A stretch of DNA of 64,000 nucleotides from Pipra filicauda (Eukaryota; Chordata; Aves; Passeriformes; Pipridae), in contig NW_024104430.1 in the NCBI RefSeq assembly GCF_003945595.2, positions 496,001 through 560,000 on the forward strand. Direction: 5' to 3'. The notes beneath the pieces are model-generated. The model was not told the origin of the DNA, made no database searches, and was given only the letters and a program-made list of their open reading frames with translations. The position numbers and the translations under genes are program-made. Within the stretch, counting starts at the first letter, position 1, and every line of letters begins with the position of its first letter. Shown one piece after another: positions 50,754 to 63,905 of this stretch.

Positions 50754-53223
50754 CTGCAATTTACAGACACAAAACAGCTGGTGATAAAATGACAAAATGA
50801 AAATCCCCTAGTCTTAGGAAACTCTAATTTACACAACAGAAAATCAGTCTTTTGGGATAAAGACAGTAAAGAAACTCTGTGCAGAAGCTGCAGTATACTG
50901 AAAGAGTAAAACCAAATCAAGCAAAAAAAAAAAAGCAAAACATGGCTATTTTCATACTACATATATTCCTGAAATAATTTTGATAATTTCATTCCTTTGG
51001 AAGAATTCTGATTAACTAAATCACAGAAAACTTAAAAAAACTGTTTGTTTTTACATAAACAGTGCTAAGAAGATTTGCATAAATATTTACTAAGTCTTCT
51101 TCAAGGCTTATTAAAGTGTATCTTTGTCCCTTGACCACACCTACCCACTGCTGGGCCATGTCTGCTTCTCATTCTGCTAATCAAGATAATTTCATTGTTA
51201 CCTTTTTCTCTCTTCCTCTCTTTCTTGTATTAACACATTGCCCTCTGCCACATGCTTTCATTGCAAACACCTGGAGATAGAGTTTCTCATTTTATTAAAT
51301 GAGATGACATGAAAAGGCATAATGGATGCCAAATTCCTCTCTTAGGCCTCTAGATGATTTTTTTCAAATATAAATAACTGTTACAGTAGTGCAATTCTTA
51401 GGTGACATTCTGTTTTGTAAAATGGGAACCAAAGTTCTTCATATATAGGTTGGTCATTCTTTCTCAGCTTAATTTTCTCTGTACAGAAACTGAATTGTCC
51501 ACCCTAATGTAACTTCAGTCCATACTTACACTGTTAAAAAATCCTAGTTATTTCTTGGAATAAGAATATGCAAATATCAGTTGGTTAATTCAAGAAGTAC
51601 TCTCAAACAGGATGTACACTGGAGAATCTGAACATACTTAACAAGCAAGCTGTAAGTAAAAAATGGCTACTCTTTTTCCTCACGTATTACAGAACAGATA
51701 GGGAAGGTAGGAACACACAGGCACTTCCATGGAATCACAACATCCCTCCTGCAGTCAAAGAAGTATATAGCTCTCCAAAAATGGATTAAAGAATAATTAA
51801 TTAGAGTTAAAAAAATCTGTATTTTATTCTTAATAGAACTAGGATACTAAACAGATGAGGTCTATGATATCAGATTACCTCTCCACTTGAGACCACACAA
51901 ACATTGGAGAAACATAGTCATCAGTAATTTCTCAGAACTTTAATACTGAGGTAAAATTCTCTCTTTGGTATTTTGTTGAACTTTGTTAAGATCACAGAAA
52001 GCTTGTTAATGTAGTAACATACTTTCATAGATTTATGTGCACTACAGTGGTCAATATTTATTAAGCAATTCATTAGTTCAACAGAATGGAAAGCACTAGA
52101 AAATGTGGGAAGAGCAGAGATAAACTGGTACATGCCATGCTGTAACTACATGACACTCAAATTTTAAAGAATAAAAACAGGTTTAAAGAAAGAAATGTTT
52201 CAGCAGACTAAAGAGTCACAGGCTGCAGTTCTATATTATAGCATGAATTTAAAGGACAGTGGGTGACCTTAAGATTCTTTACAGCTTCTTCTATCCCACA
52301 GCATTTTTCACATTATAAGAAATTTTACCTTTAGGAACCAATTCAATGACAGTCTGCAGACTTCCAGTTCACTTCGTCTGCACTTAAATCAGGGTCGGAC
52401 AGGTGATGGCTATTATACACATTAGACTGGGAGAACCCCCTGAAAGCTTCTTGGAAGTCAGCAAAGGGGAAGGAGCTTTAAAGGCTGGGAGTGACTTGCT
52501 GGCACAGACAATAGGACATGGTAGGTTTTAAAAGGCTCTGGCTGTGACAGCTGCAATGGCACAGTCTTACTGGGGAAAAGGGAAGGGAAAGGTAAAGTAA
52601 GGCAAAGCAAGATAAGACATGGCAAGGCAAGACAGCATTCCTTCATCTACCTCCAGTAACATTTTGACAGCTTGGTCTGACACTTGAATCTTTTGTTGTT
52701 TTCTCAGAATTAAAATAAACAAATAAAATCTAACACTGCCGTTTAAATGTCTTTGAACTTATGCACAGAACATTTCCCAGAAATATGCCTCTCATTTACT
52801 CAGATTTAGAATTACATTCTGAGAAGGTATGTAATTTTATACTAAGCATTGCTTCAAGCTCCTTAGAAGTGTTTAATTGGCAAGATGGACAGTGAAAAAC
52901 ATAAAAAGCCAAAGGGCTTGATTAATCAGTGCACTGTGTGCCTTTGTAGACCATGCAACACTCGTTACACTTGAGAATTTTGATTCAGGGTACCATAACA
53001 TCTAGATAGAAGAACAGCAGAAAAAATTTACATAGCTACTAAAATGCCAACTAAAAGAAATTCCAGTAAGTCCATGCACATGAGAACTTTGTGGTCAATT
53101 TGTCACTGCATTTGTGCTGAATGACATTGAAAAGAAAATTTTCAGCCACCTTTTCTTGTTGTTGGGCATTGTATCACCAGATCTGTTCAAGGGTTTACAG
53201 ATAGCAATATAAAGTTGGGAATT

Positions 53224-53275
53224 CTGAATTAATGCAAGTTGGTACAAGAGACTGAATTATTGCAAGTTGGTACAA
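53224..53275. repeat. Tandem duplication, 28-bp period
   Basis: The unit starting CTGAATTAATGCAAGTTGG at 53224 is repeated at 53252 with one change (AATTAATG to AATTATTG). The second copy is 24 bases long. Confidence 0.9.
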
Positions 53276-53793
53276 ATTAAGAAACAGAGAAAAGAAAGAA
53301 ATAAGGCAATTGTACTATGATTTTTTTTTACCCACAGAATAAAGAATCGTTCAGGTCTGGCTATATAGAGAGTACACGGCATGTTGTAAAATGAAGTGTG
53401 GGGTGGGGACAAGGGATGCATGACAACATATCATGTCTGAATGACATTGCTAGTGTTTTGGAGAGCTGATGCTAGTTTATCAGCTTGCAGCTATAGATGT
53501 CATGATTATACAGTACAAAACACTGAGCTCTGGGAGAGCACAGTCTGTTACTGAGCAGTGTTTATCTGCTGCACTGCAGCAGTGTTTCTGAGAGGATCTG
53601 GAACTTCGTGTGGTGCTGGAGAAACAGCAGTGCACACTTTAAACACTTATTTCCTAAGCATTATAAAAACTAAAGCATATCTGTCAGTGGCTGTGGCTGT
53701 GGAGCAGCCAGTGCAATATACTAGGAGACATTAAGAGCTGTCAGATTTCTAATCTGTAAAGCTGATGAACTGTATAAGGCACGATATTAAAAA

Positions 53794-53807
53794 GAGAGAG
53801 CTCTCTC
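53794..53807. repeat. 14-bp perfect palindrome
   Basis: GAGAGAGCTCTCTC is self-complementary with no spacer, inside a short GA/CT-rich patch. Confidence 0.9.
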
Positions 53808-54992
53808 CCAGTCTCTCTCAGCTGATATAAAATCTCATTTTGTCAGAGGGTTAAGTACAAGGATCAAATTAATCTCTCAGTAATTAACGGTACCTATGTT
53901 CTGCAAAGCATCTGGATAGTAAACCTGCTTTATATAAAAAGATAACTATATGTCTCTTCCACAGTGAAGTTAGTAGTAAAATTGTCAGGGCTCCGCCACA
54001 GCCAAGTGTATCAGGTCCCTTCTGAAACAGCAGGCAGGCTCTAAGCCTGCAGCACCTTCAAGGTCCTGTCCCAATGCTTCACTGATACCTTGAGTCCATT
54101 TTTCCTGCTATTGTCCAGTTCTCTGAATTGCACAATAAGTTGACTCTCAGAATACATCTTTTCTTTACATATTAAGAAAAACAAAAACTACAGAAGTTGT
54201 ACTTCTAAGTAGTCTCAAATTAAAATAGGTTGCCATTAGTTCAAGCAAATCTATTAGGAAGATAATTGTTCAGTGTTCAATTTCCCTAACAGAGTCCCCT
54301 TCTGTTTTATTGTCCTTCACCCATCTAATTATCCTCTCAGACAGACAACAGGTAGCAGCCATGAGATTAAACAAAATTCCTTTTCCAATTATTTTCAAGA
54401 TGAAGTGACAAACTGGATAGGGATATAATTTCTGTTGTAATAGCACTGCTCTTAATCACTGATGGCTAACTCATGTTTTCTGATAAGCAGCTCCTGAAGT
54501 GAATAGAAGCTATTGATGAATTATTGCCTGGACCTCATTTTTACTGAATTTAATCTATGGCAGTAGTTTTATAGGTTTGCTGCTACTGTTATCTTCTTTG
54601 TTCATATTATTTTGTTTCTTCTTTCTGTAGAAGAACAAGCTAAACAAATCTGTTCTTCACTGCATATTGGGGAGTTAGTCCCTCCTTGAATTCAGACACC
54701 TTTGAGGATAGCCATTTGTGTGTAGCACACCAACATAAATTGCCCACAGACTTTTACTGTGTCTTAAGCATCCTGCTTTGTAGCCATTGTCAGCTCCCAC
54801 GCTCTAATTCACGTTTCTCAACATTTCTACACTGTAGCAGATAAAAGCTTCAATTCACTTGAAAATTACTTTCTTCAGATTACTCTTGCTATTAGATGGA
54901 GTCCTTTCTTCCTGCTTCCTTTACCTTTAAAATCATTTAGCATTGTTAGGTTCTCTGATAATCTTATATGTAGTATATATTGCATATATGTA

Positions 54993-55027
54993 TATTGAAG
55001 ACATATATATTGCATATGTCTTCAATA
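54993..55027. repeat. Perfect 14-bp stem hairpin
   Basis: TATTGAAGACATAT (54993-55006) pairs perfectly with ATATGTCTTCAATA (55014-55027) across a 7-base loop. A preceding TATATATTGCATAT copy makes the locus partly repetitive. Confidence 0.9.
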
Positions 55028-55844
55028 CTTTAAAAATTTAGAAAAGAAAATGTGCATTTTTCAAACAGCTAATAAAAATATCCCATTTGAGTTTAAAAAT
55101 TCGTAATTTTATTGTTCTTACACTGAAAATTTGTTTTTGTTTTTTGGGGTTTTTTTGATACTTGTTTTAAGTGTCTGGGCTCTTAAGATGTTACATTTTT
55201 AAAACAGTCAAAAGACATCACATTATGTCCCATCGTAGGTTGAGAATAACTGAGTGAGATTCAAAGACATAATGCTAGTTTATGAGAATCAGTTATTGCT
55301 AAAAGAGGCTTGCATAAAGAACTGTGCAGAATATACAGTATTTCAGGGAAAACCATGAAAAAAACAACAGTAGCAGTGATTTTAAAATCTTAAGGTTAAA
55401 ACCAACAGTGTTAAGCATCCACTAAAATATAAAGGATTGTGCACTGGTGAATATCTAATAATCATACTGAACAACTGCTGAAGGAAAAATACAGTGAAAC
55501 CATGCTCAGACTGCTGAAGACAGAAATCTCATGACTGAGCTCATTATCTAGAGTAAGTGCTATGAGAAAATTCCACTGAATTCTGTTCAAAAGTCAAGAT
55601 TATCTGACGAATTGTAGCAGCTGACATTCCTGAATTCTTCATCATCATCTTCAAAAAGAATGATTGATCATTTATAATATTTTCTTGTAGAAGAAAGTCC
55701 CAAAAGGGAAGAATCTGTGGACACTTGCTAAAGATTTGTCTGAAGAACATTTACTTGCTGAGTGGTCCATGTAATTTTCAGTTCATTCAAGCAGCAGCTG
55801 ATGGCATGCTGAAGACAGAGGATAATGTTGGCACAGTAAAAACC

Positions 55845-55868
55845 CAACAAACAAACAAACAAACAAAC
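55845..55868. repeat. (AAAC)n short microsatellite
   Basis: About six CAAA units follow CCCAA and end at CCTGG. Confidence 0.9.
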
Positions 55869-57235
55869 CTGGTCATTTTCAAATGATGGCAAAATCCAAA
55901 AATAAACCTATTCAGAATTGTGTTTTGTATTTTGTTGGTTTTTTTTTCTGTCCTTCAAAAATGCATTTTATTAATAGAAAATAAATTGAGGACAAACATT
56001 TCTCTCTCACATAAAGTGGATGCAATTATTCTGAGTGAAATGAACAGATCTGTAAGATTCAGAGAGCAATTTTCCTGATACTGAGCAAATGTATGGGACA
56101 AAGATGCAAATGAAGTCCTAAGCAACTTCTGCAAATATTTTTACACAGACAGGTTTTTGTCAACTAAAACCCCCAGGAATTTTTTCATAAATTATTTTCT
56201 TCACAAACCTTTCAAATTTTAGATGTCAAAAAAAACACCCTTGATGCATGAAATACTAATGAAGTACTCAAAATTATCAATCTGAAAATTATTAGCATGT
56301 CTAACCTTTCAGTTGCAAGAAGTACGTCTAAAAACAAAGACATAACTGTTCAAAGTTACTTTAAAAGTGAAAAATAGAAATGTTGCAAATGTAGTCGCCT
56401 GAAATTATGTGCATTGCTAAATAATACTGAATAATCATTTGCTTTACTTTAAACAGTTGAAGAAAAAGGTGAATTACTCTTCCTTACAGGTGTCTTAGCT
56501 AGTTGAAGTGTTTTTTCTTTACTTTTATAAAGCTACTAGAAATCTTTAGAAAAATATTTTTAAGACTGAATCAATTAAGCATAGACGACAAAATAACAAA
56601 GGAGTTGGTTTTGTCAGAGTGAAAAAAATTGGGTTGACGGAAGCAAACATATCCCAGTAATATGGTGTTCTCTTACAGATGATCAGCAGGGACTCTGGTA
56701 CAAATAATACAAATTTATTACGAAGAAAATTTCTAGAAGTCTATTTTCTGTTTCACATGGTCTTGTTTAAGGTTATGATATTTCAGAGAAATCCATCAGT
56801 CTGCCAGTTTGGCCTTCTATGCAAAATCTGAACTTCATTTCACAGTTCTTGTCAGGAAGAATGCTTGAATTTGAAGAGTTTTAGGAAAGCAATGGGAATA
56901 TTTTCTAGTTTTGGTGGGGTACAAAATGGATGCAGAAGTCTTCAGCTATTCTCCAGATGATAACAAGTGATGGGAAAAGGAAAGAACCTTGAGTCTGTCT
57001 CCTAATTTTCAGCTTAAAAATGCATATGTACAGTATAGTGAAAAACAGGCTTTACCCTTTAGAAGTGCTATAACTTGCTAGAATCTCCTTCCTATGATAA
57101 ACAAGAACAGAGAAGGATCTCCTGGGGCTGTAGATGAGATGAATATGTTTTAACATTTCCTTATATAGGACTTGGAGATCAGCATCATTTTTACAAAAGG
57201 TTACTTCAGGCCTGTGATTTGATTAATAAAAAATA

Positions 57236-57320
57236 ATTTTGGATTTTTTTGGTTTTGTTTGTTGGGGGGTTTTTAGGTTTTGTTGGTTTGGGGGGTTTTT
57301 GTTCTTTTTTTTTTTTTAAA
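57236..57320 (+). repeat. G/T-rich low-complexity tract
   Basis: The tract consists of T runs with two G6 runs and several GG pairs, ending in a 12-T run. Similar but shorter tracts lie at 16121-16165 and 55137-55160. Confidence 0.85.
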
Positions 57321-58360
57321 TAAAGAATGGTTCATTGGATTGATGTACAGGAGGTTTGGCTTGTACCTTCCATGCTGCAGCCATTCCTGCCTCTTAGTTT
57401 GCAGTCTAAACCAGGAGAAAGAGAAGGGCAAATAAGACAAAGGGTAGAAATTAGAAAGAAAGGCCCCATTTCAACTTAACCAACTGCAATAGTAAGTTGG
57501 TTTTATGTTCTCACTATGATTAGGAATAGGGCAAATATTTTTTTAAAGGATAGCATTTATTTTTTTTTCCTTCCCTTTATTTCTCTCTCTCTCACAGAAT
57601 AGGTAGGGGAACACTGCAAATCCCAAGGTATAAATAGCTCTGCCTGAACCTAACAATAACTCTGCTGCCACTGACACAGAGCAGAGCAAAGGCAAGAAAA
57701 TACTGTAACAGTATTTGTCATGCTTGTCAGGGGGAACACTTTCCTACCTAAAATATTGTTAGCAGAACTGTGTATCAGATGATTAGGTCAATTTTCTTGA
57801 GCTTTATATAAACCATTTCATGGTGTCTATTCATGCTAGAAATGCTCTTCTCTCCTTCATCAGTTACATTATTTCACACTTACCAAATAATATGTCCATT
57901 CTGTGTCACCCAAATTCAGCTGCAGCTGCTCTGATATGAGGATCAAGATAGCAAATTAAAATACTTAATGAGATAGTTTAGGTAAATGACATTTGATGCT
58001 TTTCTGCTTCCTCCAGCTGTTGCAGTTGAAATACTGAACACAAACAAGGGATTTGGGAGAGAATTTGAGGTTTTTGGAGGCTTTTCTTGATTGTGGTGTC
58101 TCCATGGAATAAACAAGTTAAGGTAGAGAGAGAGATAAAAAAACAAAGGGGGCAAACAAAGAGTGAAGATGATGCTCATAAAGCAAGTTAGGAAGCAGGG
58201 GAAACAAAATATCTTCAGTAATCTAGTAGATGAAAAGGCTGTAATGAACTTCAGCAAGAAACAGTAATAAGTGACTCAGATGTTTCAGGCAGTGCAAAAG
58301 GATATTTCTCCTTGATATTGTCAAAGAAGAAAACAAGGGGTAAAGAAAGAAACCATAAAC

Positions 58361-58460
58361 ATTTAAAAAAAAAAATCAACAACAGGAACAGGAAAAAAAC
58401 CCAAACAACCAAAACCAAAAACAACTCCCCAAAAAAACCCAAAAACCAAAAACACTTCTA
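58361..58460 (+). repeat. A/C-rich low-complexity tract
   Basis: A runs alternate with CC and CCC groups with almost no G or T. It is the strand complement in style of the G/T tract 1.1 kb upstream. Comparable tracts are at 33160-33222 and 40771-40803. The overlapping Phe/Trp-rich minus-strand frames are artefacts of this composition. Confidence 0.85.
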
Positions 58461-60049
58461 AAATGAGAGGCTTCTCTAGAGAGAACGGCGGAAGTGAAGG
58501 AACCTGTGAGACTGAAAAACAAAAGGCAAATGACCAGAAAACCCTCATGAGGGTCAGAGTTTATTACAGCTTCTGCAGTTGCAAAAGGAAAAGATTCATG
58601 CAAAGGTTCGATCAATTAAGAGGATCAAAAGGAGATTCACTATCAGTGAGACTAGAAGCTCAGAAATAAGGAAAGAAAGGGGAATTAAAAGATGGGAAAA
58701 GGATGAAAATATGGTAAAAGGACATAGTTCAGAGAGGAGAACGGGGCTGCTCTCTGTACAACAAAAATGTGTTCTAAGTAACCTAAAGACTCATGAGTTA
58801 TTACTGAAGGAAAAGTGAATTTTCTTCTGTGACCTACCTATTGTGAATTAGATACCTGAAGCTCTCTTTCAGTAGGGAACTGACACAAATCCATATCAGG
58901 CCAACATTTCAGTGTTTTTCATGCATAGTAACCCTCAAATACAGAAAAGTGGAGTGCAACATTTGCCTTCTACTGTTGAGGAAATCTCAAGAATATCTCA
59001 AGAAAAAACTGCCGAAAACCTATAACATGCAAAAGTCTAAATATCAGTAAAAGGTATGTCTATGTATTTATGGGAACTTGTTACTTATTGCTACAAGTTT
59101 TTGTGCCATTTCTTTGGTAGGTTACTTTGTGAATGTGTGTTGCTATTAAGACAAAAGCCAATGACAAGGAATGAGGTTTAATGAGACTTAACGAAGTTAA
59201 GTGATTTTGTGGAGAGACATCTATGCCTCCACATTAAGAGCTGCCCTACCACAAACATCACCTGTAAGAAAGAATAAAAAGATTCTCAGGGAGCTGATGG
59301 CCAATAGACAAGGTAAATGACTCTTTTAGTCTTGTGTTAAAAGTAAAATTGAACAAGCAAAGGAAGTGGTACTTTCTTCATTAGATTTGAAAGATATTTA
59401 TGACAATGCAACTCAAATCAGGACCTACATTTCAATATTTTTCTTTTCTGACCGTTCTTGTCAGTTCTTTCATGACACTGAGGCATGGATAAAATGCTGC
59501 TCTGTGCTACAAAACCAATTCACTCCTTGTATTTTATTACACATTGTAATGGCTATCTTATTTGTCTATATTTGTAGAGGTCCTTTTTTGAACCTCTCTT
59601 GATTTAAAAGAAGACACTAAATAAACTACATGAGCCTAAAATTCCCAGTCAACTTCAAAAGACTCCAATGGTGTCCTTCCTGACACCTAGCACAATAACA
59701 CTATTTTTCAAACTTTGAAAAAGGTGGCAAGGCATCTCTAATTTTAAATGCATGGTACTAAGCAGGATTTATTGCTCGTCACTGTGCTGTTACTTAGTAT
59801 GTAATCTGACAATCTGGTCACCTCACCTAATTTTGGATCACTGTACACACAGGTCTTTATGTAAGTTAGTTACCAGTCTATACTTATCTGTTTCTTAACT
59901 TTGTTAGAGGTGTTTAGGGTGAGTTCTGCTTATTTCTCTTTTGATGAGAGCGATTAGCTCAGGTTAGCTCAGCTGTAGGCGTATAACCTGTAGACGTGTA
60001 GGTGTTGCCATCACCATCCTCAGAGTTTTCTAAAAATCCACGGTGTCAA

Positions 60050-60445
60050 GAGTCTTGAGAGCACCAAAAAGCCTCACTGGCCCTGCCTAGCCCTTGGATG
60101 AACCTTCATCCATGAATCCTGCCCATAGACCAGGATTCCAATTTCAGCTCAGCCTGAAGCCATCAGACCCTGCCTGAGTGGTCAAGCAGAAGTGCCAGTT
60201 ACCAGCCCTGTTCTGTGGATGGCCCTAGGCCCCCAGTCTTTCTTCCAGCTCCCTCTTTGCTCTCATCTCCTCCTGCTCCTGACTGTACTCCCTGGGTAGA
60301 CCTTGAACCTGACTCACCACTTTGCCTACACTGCAACTATTGTGGACCCTGTTACCAGCACCCAGCTCTGCTCATTCTGCTCAGGTTCTTGAAGATGTTG
60401 CTCTGTCAATAAAAGCACTGGCAGTGCTGGGGTCACTTACAGTTC
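60050..60445 (+). other. GC-richer patch with AATAAAAGC, nature unknown
   Basis: It is rich in CCT/CTCC and stands out from the AT-rich surroundings. AATAAA occurs near 60409 close to the right-hand end. It may be an old LTR or a retroposed 3' end. The 60215-60412 frame reads a Pro/Leu-rich peptide without a recognised domain. No boundaries or target duplication were found. Confidence 0.25.
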
Positions 60446-63109
60446 TCTTTGAGTCACCTTTACAAAGAAGCGTCACCCCAAGTTAGAAAGCTGAACTTCT
60501 TGTCTCTCCAGTATTCTCCAGTCTACCTCCAGTTTTGTTTTTTAAGGTCAAATATTTATCTGCAAGTTGCTGTTGAATATGAAAGATACCACAGTGTTCA
60601 TATATAGGGTGTTAAAAATTTCCTCCTCTCAAGTACATGTAAACCCCACATATTTCACTGACAACCGCCAGAAAATAGTGAGGTTTGCCTTCCTTGTTCA
60701 GATATGTTACTTCTGCATACTTTTCCTAATGAGTCTTCTAATCCCTAATGATCATTCAACGACCTATGAAATACAGTCACTAGCTACAGTACATCTGCAT
60801 CAACTCTGCTTACGTGATGCTGGTATCTTGCTCATATAAATGTACAGTTTGCTCTGTTCCAGTTGTAGCAAATAAGAACAAAATCTCATTTCAGGTATTT
60901 CAAGTGAATTTTCTTTTTGTCATCTAATTCATCCCCCTGCCACTGCACAATTGTTCCTTACAATGTATTTTTTAAAGACCTCTCTTGATGCATGGTGTCT
61001 TCTATTGTAACATTTTTGCCACTATCATTCATTTCCTTTGCAGAAGACAAAGACATTTTATTGGCACACTCCTTTCACTTAGTGTTTTATCTAGTAACTT
61101 TTTCAAATACAAATCCTTCACAAACTTTTTCTGGAGTTTAAATAAAGATTTTGGTGCAGATGATTGTCTCTGAGTTCATCTGGTTCGTCCCATCCCTCAA
61201 TTACCTGTTGCATTGTTTGTTCAAAATTCCATTTCTACCCCTTTTGTAGAGCTGTGGTGTACTGAAGTGAATGTTAAAATCTCTGTGAATTTACTGATTA
61301 TTTAATCTTGTTTGCCTTCAGTTCAACAAAGTATTTCTACCTTAGCTTAAGAATACAAATAATAACCTCATGCTTAAATTTAGCAATGTACAATCATTCT
61401 GTGACTGAAGCTGCTGTGTGCTCAACTAATTGTTTAAGTAAGGCTCTACACATGCTCCTCAACTTCCATTAAATCAAACTATTTGAGGAAAAAAATGAAT
61501 AAACTATTTATTTGGCCATCTGTTCTATTGCTTAATAAAACAGTTAATAAAAACTGTTTATTTCTTTGCTACACTGATACTAATGGATATACCATTGATT
61601 TAATGTTGTCTGAAGGTCTATAGGAAGAAGAAACTTTAATCAAGTTTTACCAAGTCTAAGACAAGTGTCTTTTCACTGGACAACTCTACCTTGCAGAAAA
61701 ATCAGTGTTCAGCATTCACTTAACACCCTGAAGCTTAAACTCACGTCTGTTTAGCAACATCCTCTACCTTCACACATAAATTTCTCAGCTACTCAGCATT
61801 TTATTGGTAAAATCTTGTTGCCTTTTCTTCTTCTGGAATATACATGGATATGTACAATGACATACTGCTTAGTATATCCAGGTAAGTCCAGGTGGTTTTG
61901 AGCTATGTGATGCATGGACCTGAGTGCAGGGTTTAAACAAAGCTCTTCCCAGCTCTTGGGCCTCCTGGAGGGATTCATAGGATAGTCCTACACAACGTCC
62001 AGAGTGCTCAGCTGTTATCTGCTATGGAGTGAGTTCATCTCAAACTAGAAGGAAGCAGCAATGGAGCCATTGTCCTTCATTGTCTGTGCTATATCACCTT
62101 ACATTTTTGTGTAAAAAAAAAGACAAAATTGCTAGAACTTCAGGCAGTGTCTGATCTCTCCTAAAAATGACTTAAAACTTCTAGTCAATTATTTTCATGA
62201 GTCATGAAAGGTGGGGGGGGTTGAGGGTTTTTCCATGATACATGAGCGGCAAAAGGAATTCTAGTGGTTGTTATTTCCCTCCAGCCCCTGAAGCACACTT
62301 GAAGGAGGGTGTGGTCACACCCAGCACTGGTGTGAATGAGGTGGTTGAGACAATGTTTGTTCTCTTTGGCTTGATCTCCTATTTTTAACTAACTATATAA
62401 TTCAATGTAATAATTCTAGCATGCCCCAAAGTATCTTTGAAGAGGGCACTTATCTCATAAACTTAATGCAATACTTACTATTAATTATTGTGGCACTATG
62501 AGGTCCAAGCTCTGTTAAGCAAGACAGTTACAAAGATGAGCTAAACAAAGAAAGCTTCATCCTTGAGCATGAAATCCTACATCTTTTTACTGGTCTAAGG
62601 GTATGCTGCCATACATTATGGTTTTCTTTAAGAGCTCTAACCCTGTGTTCTAGCAAGCAATATAAATAAATAGAATATAAACCAGCTTGCAGACTGAAGT
62701 AATTCAGTTACACATTGTACTTCCTCAGAACTACTGAAAGTGCTTTTGGCATTACATGACAGATATAAATTTTATATATGCCCTTCCTCCTCACTGCAGT
62801 TAAGAGTGATGACAGCACTCAAAGGATATTGTGAAATGCAAACATCTGCATACTGGTAGTTGTTTTTTGACTGTTGAAGCTTACGTTAAATTTTTAATTC
62901 ACAGTTCTGCAAACTCAGTCTTCATCTCTCAATTTTAGCTAGTTTCTTCATCAAAGTGTGAAGGAACAAGATTCAGGATGGGAGAGGTTCCAGGCGTGGA
63001 GAAAAACATACAGCAATTGACAGGACTTTATGATACCGACTTTACAGTTCTTATGTGTTTATAAATATACACATTGTATGTTTTCCCAGGATTTGTATTT
63101 CCCAGGCAT

Positions 63110-63435
63110 GCCCGCTTCCCTGCTTCCCTCTCTGATAGGCTGAAGAAGCTGCAGAGAGGAGACAGTTACCATTTGCCCTTTCCTTCCCCAGTACCTCCCA
63201 CGTTCCTCCCCCTTTGCCTGTGTCCCTACCCCAATTTGTTCTCCCGTTTGTCCGTCTCATGCTCCACCCCATGTTCTAGCCCTTTCTCCACCTGAAACTC
63301 ATAAAACCCCTACTCCCCTCAATAAAGCATTCCATTTGCACCTCTACCTTGTCTCTGGACCTGCCTGTGCTGTGTCACAGCCCCACCCCACCTCTTGGAC
63401 CGTGGCATCAAAGTACTCTTTATAAGGTCCATGAC
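63110..63435 (+). mobile_element. Possible degraded LTR fragment
   Basis: This pyrimidine-rich, GC-richer patch contains a TATA-like CATAAAACCCC followed about 20 bases later by AATAAAGC and then a TTGTCTCTGG-type stretch. That order resembles a retroviral U3-R-U5 layout. No TG...CA ends with a target duplication could be defined, and no family is recognised. A 3' UTR or promoter fragment is possible. Confidence 0.35.
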
Positions 63436-63865
63436 AATAGTAATGGTAAGAGGAAAGACCAGGAAATGTTTTTTTATTGTATTCATGGCCCCTTCTTCTA
63501 TGCATTTTTTATGTTATTCTTCACAAGGCAAATAACCATGCGCAAATTCCCCATCTATTGCAATGGAAAACAAAATGGGTTACATAAATGATTTTCACCT
63601 GTAAAACAGGTTTGGTTTAGCATTCAGCAGTGGTTTGCATTGATCCTTGCTTCATACTGTAGTGCACTGCACACTCACAGACATTTACCTCAATCTCATC
63701 TAGTCATTAGTTAAGACATACTTTCTCTTACACTTCCAAAGAAGCCTCTAACTAGCTGTCATTCACCCTGAACATGTCCAGGCTTAAACTCTGTCTCTTT
63801 ACTGATACTGAGTCAGTATTCCTGAGGTCTTGGCACTTAGACTTTGTAGACATAAAAAGGTACCT

Positions 63866-63905
63866 GAAATTCAGTTAGGATTAGGGAAATTCAGTTAGGA
63901 TTAGA
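63866..63905. repeat. Tandem duplication, two 20-bp units
   Basis: GAAATTCAGTTAGGATTAGG at 63866-63885 is followed at once by a second copy with a single final-base change. Confidence 0.92.

Noticed and set aside
57886..57932. Minus-strand block with a strong GTAAGT donor
   Set aside because: The single open frame has no sulfatase similarity and its phase does not fit the last STS exon.
59950..60010. TTAGCTCAG-like words suggesting a tRNA-derived SINE
   Set aside because: No complete A and B box arrangement or cloverleaf can be built.
62472..62525. Minus-strand block with acceptor and GTAAGT donor whose phase would fit the STS last exon
   Set aside because: Its peptide (LGPHSATIIN) does not resemble the conserved sulfatase stretch expected there. 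Treated as chance.
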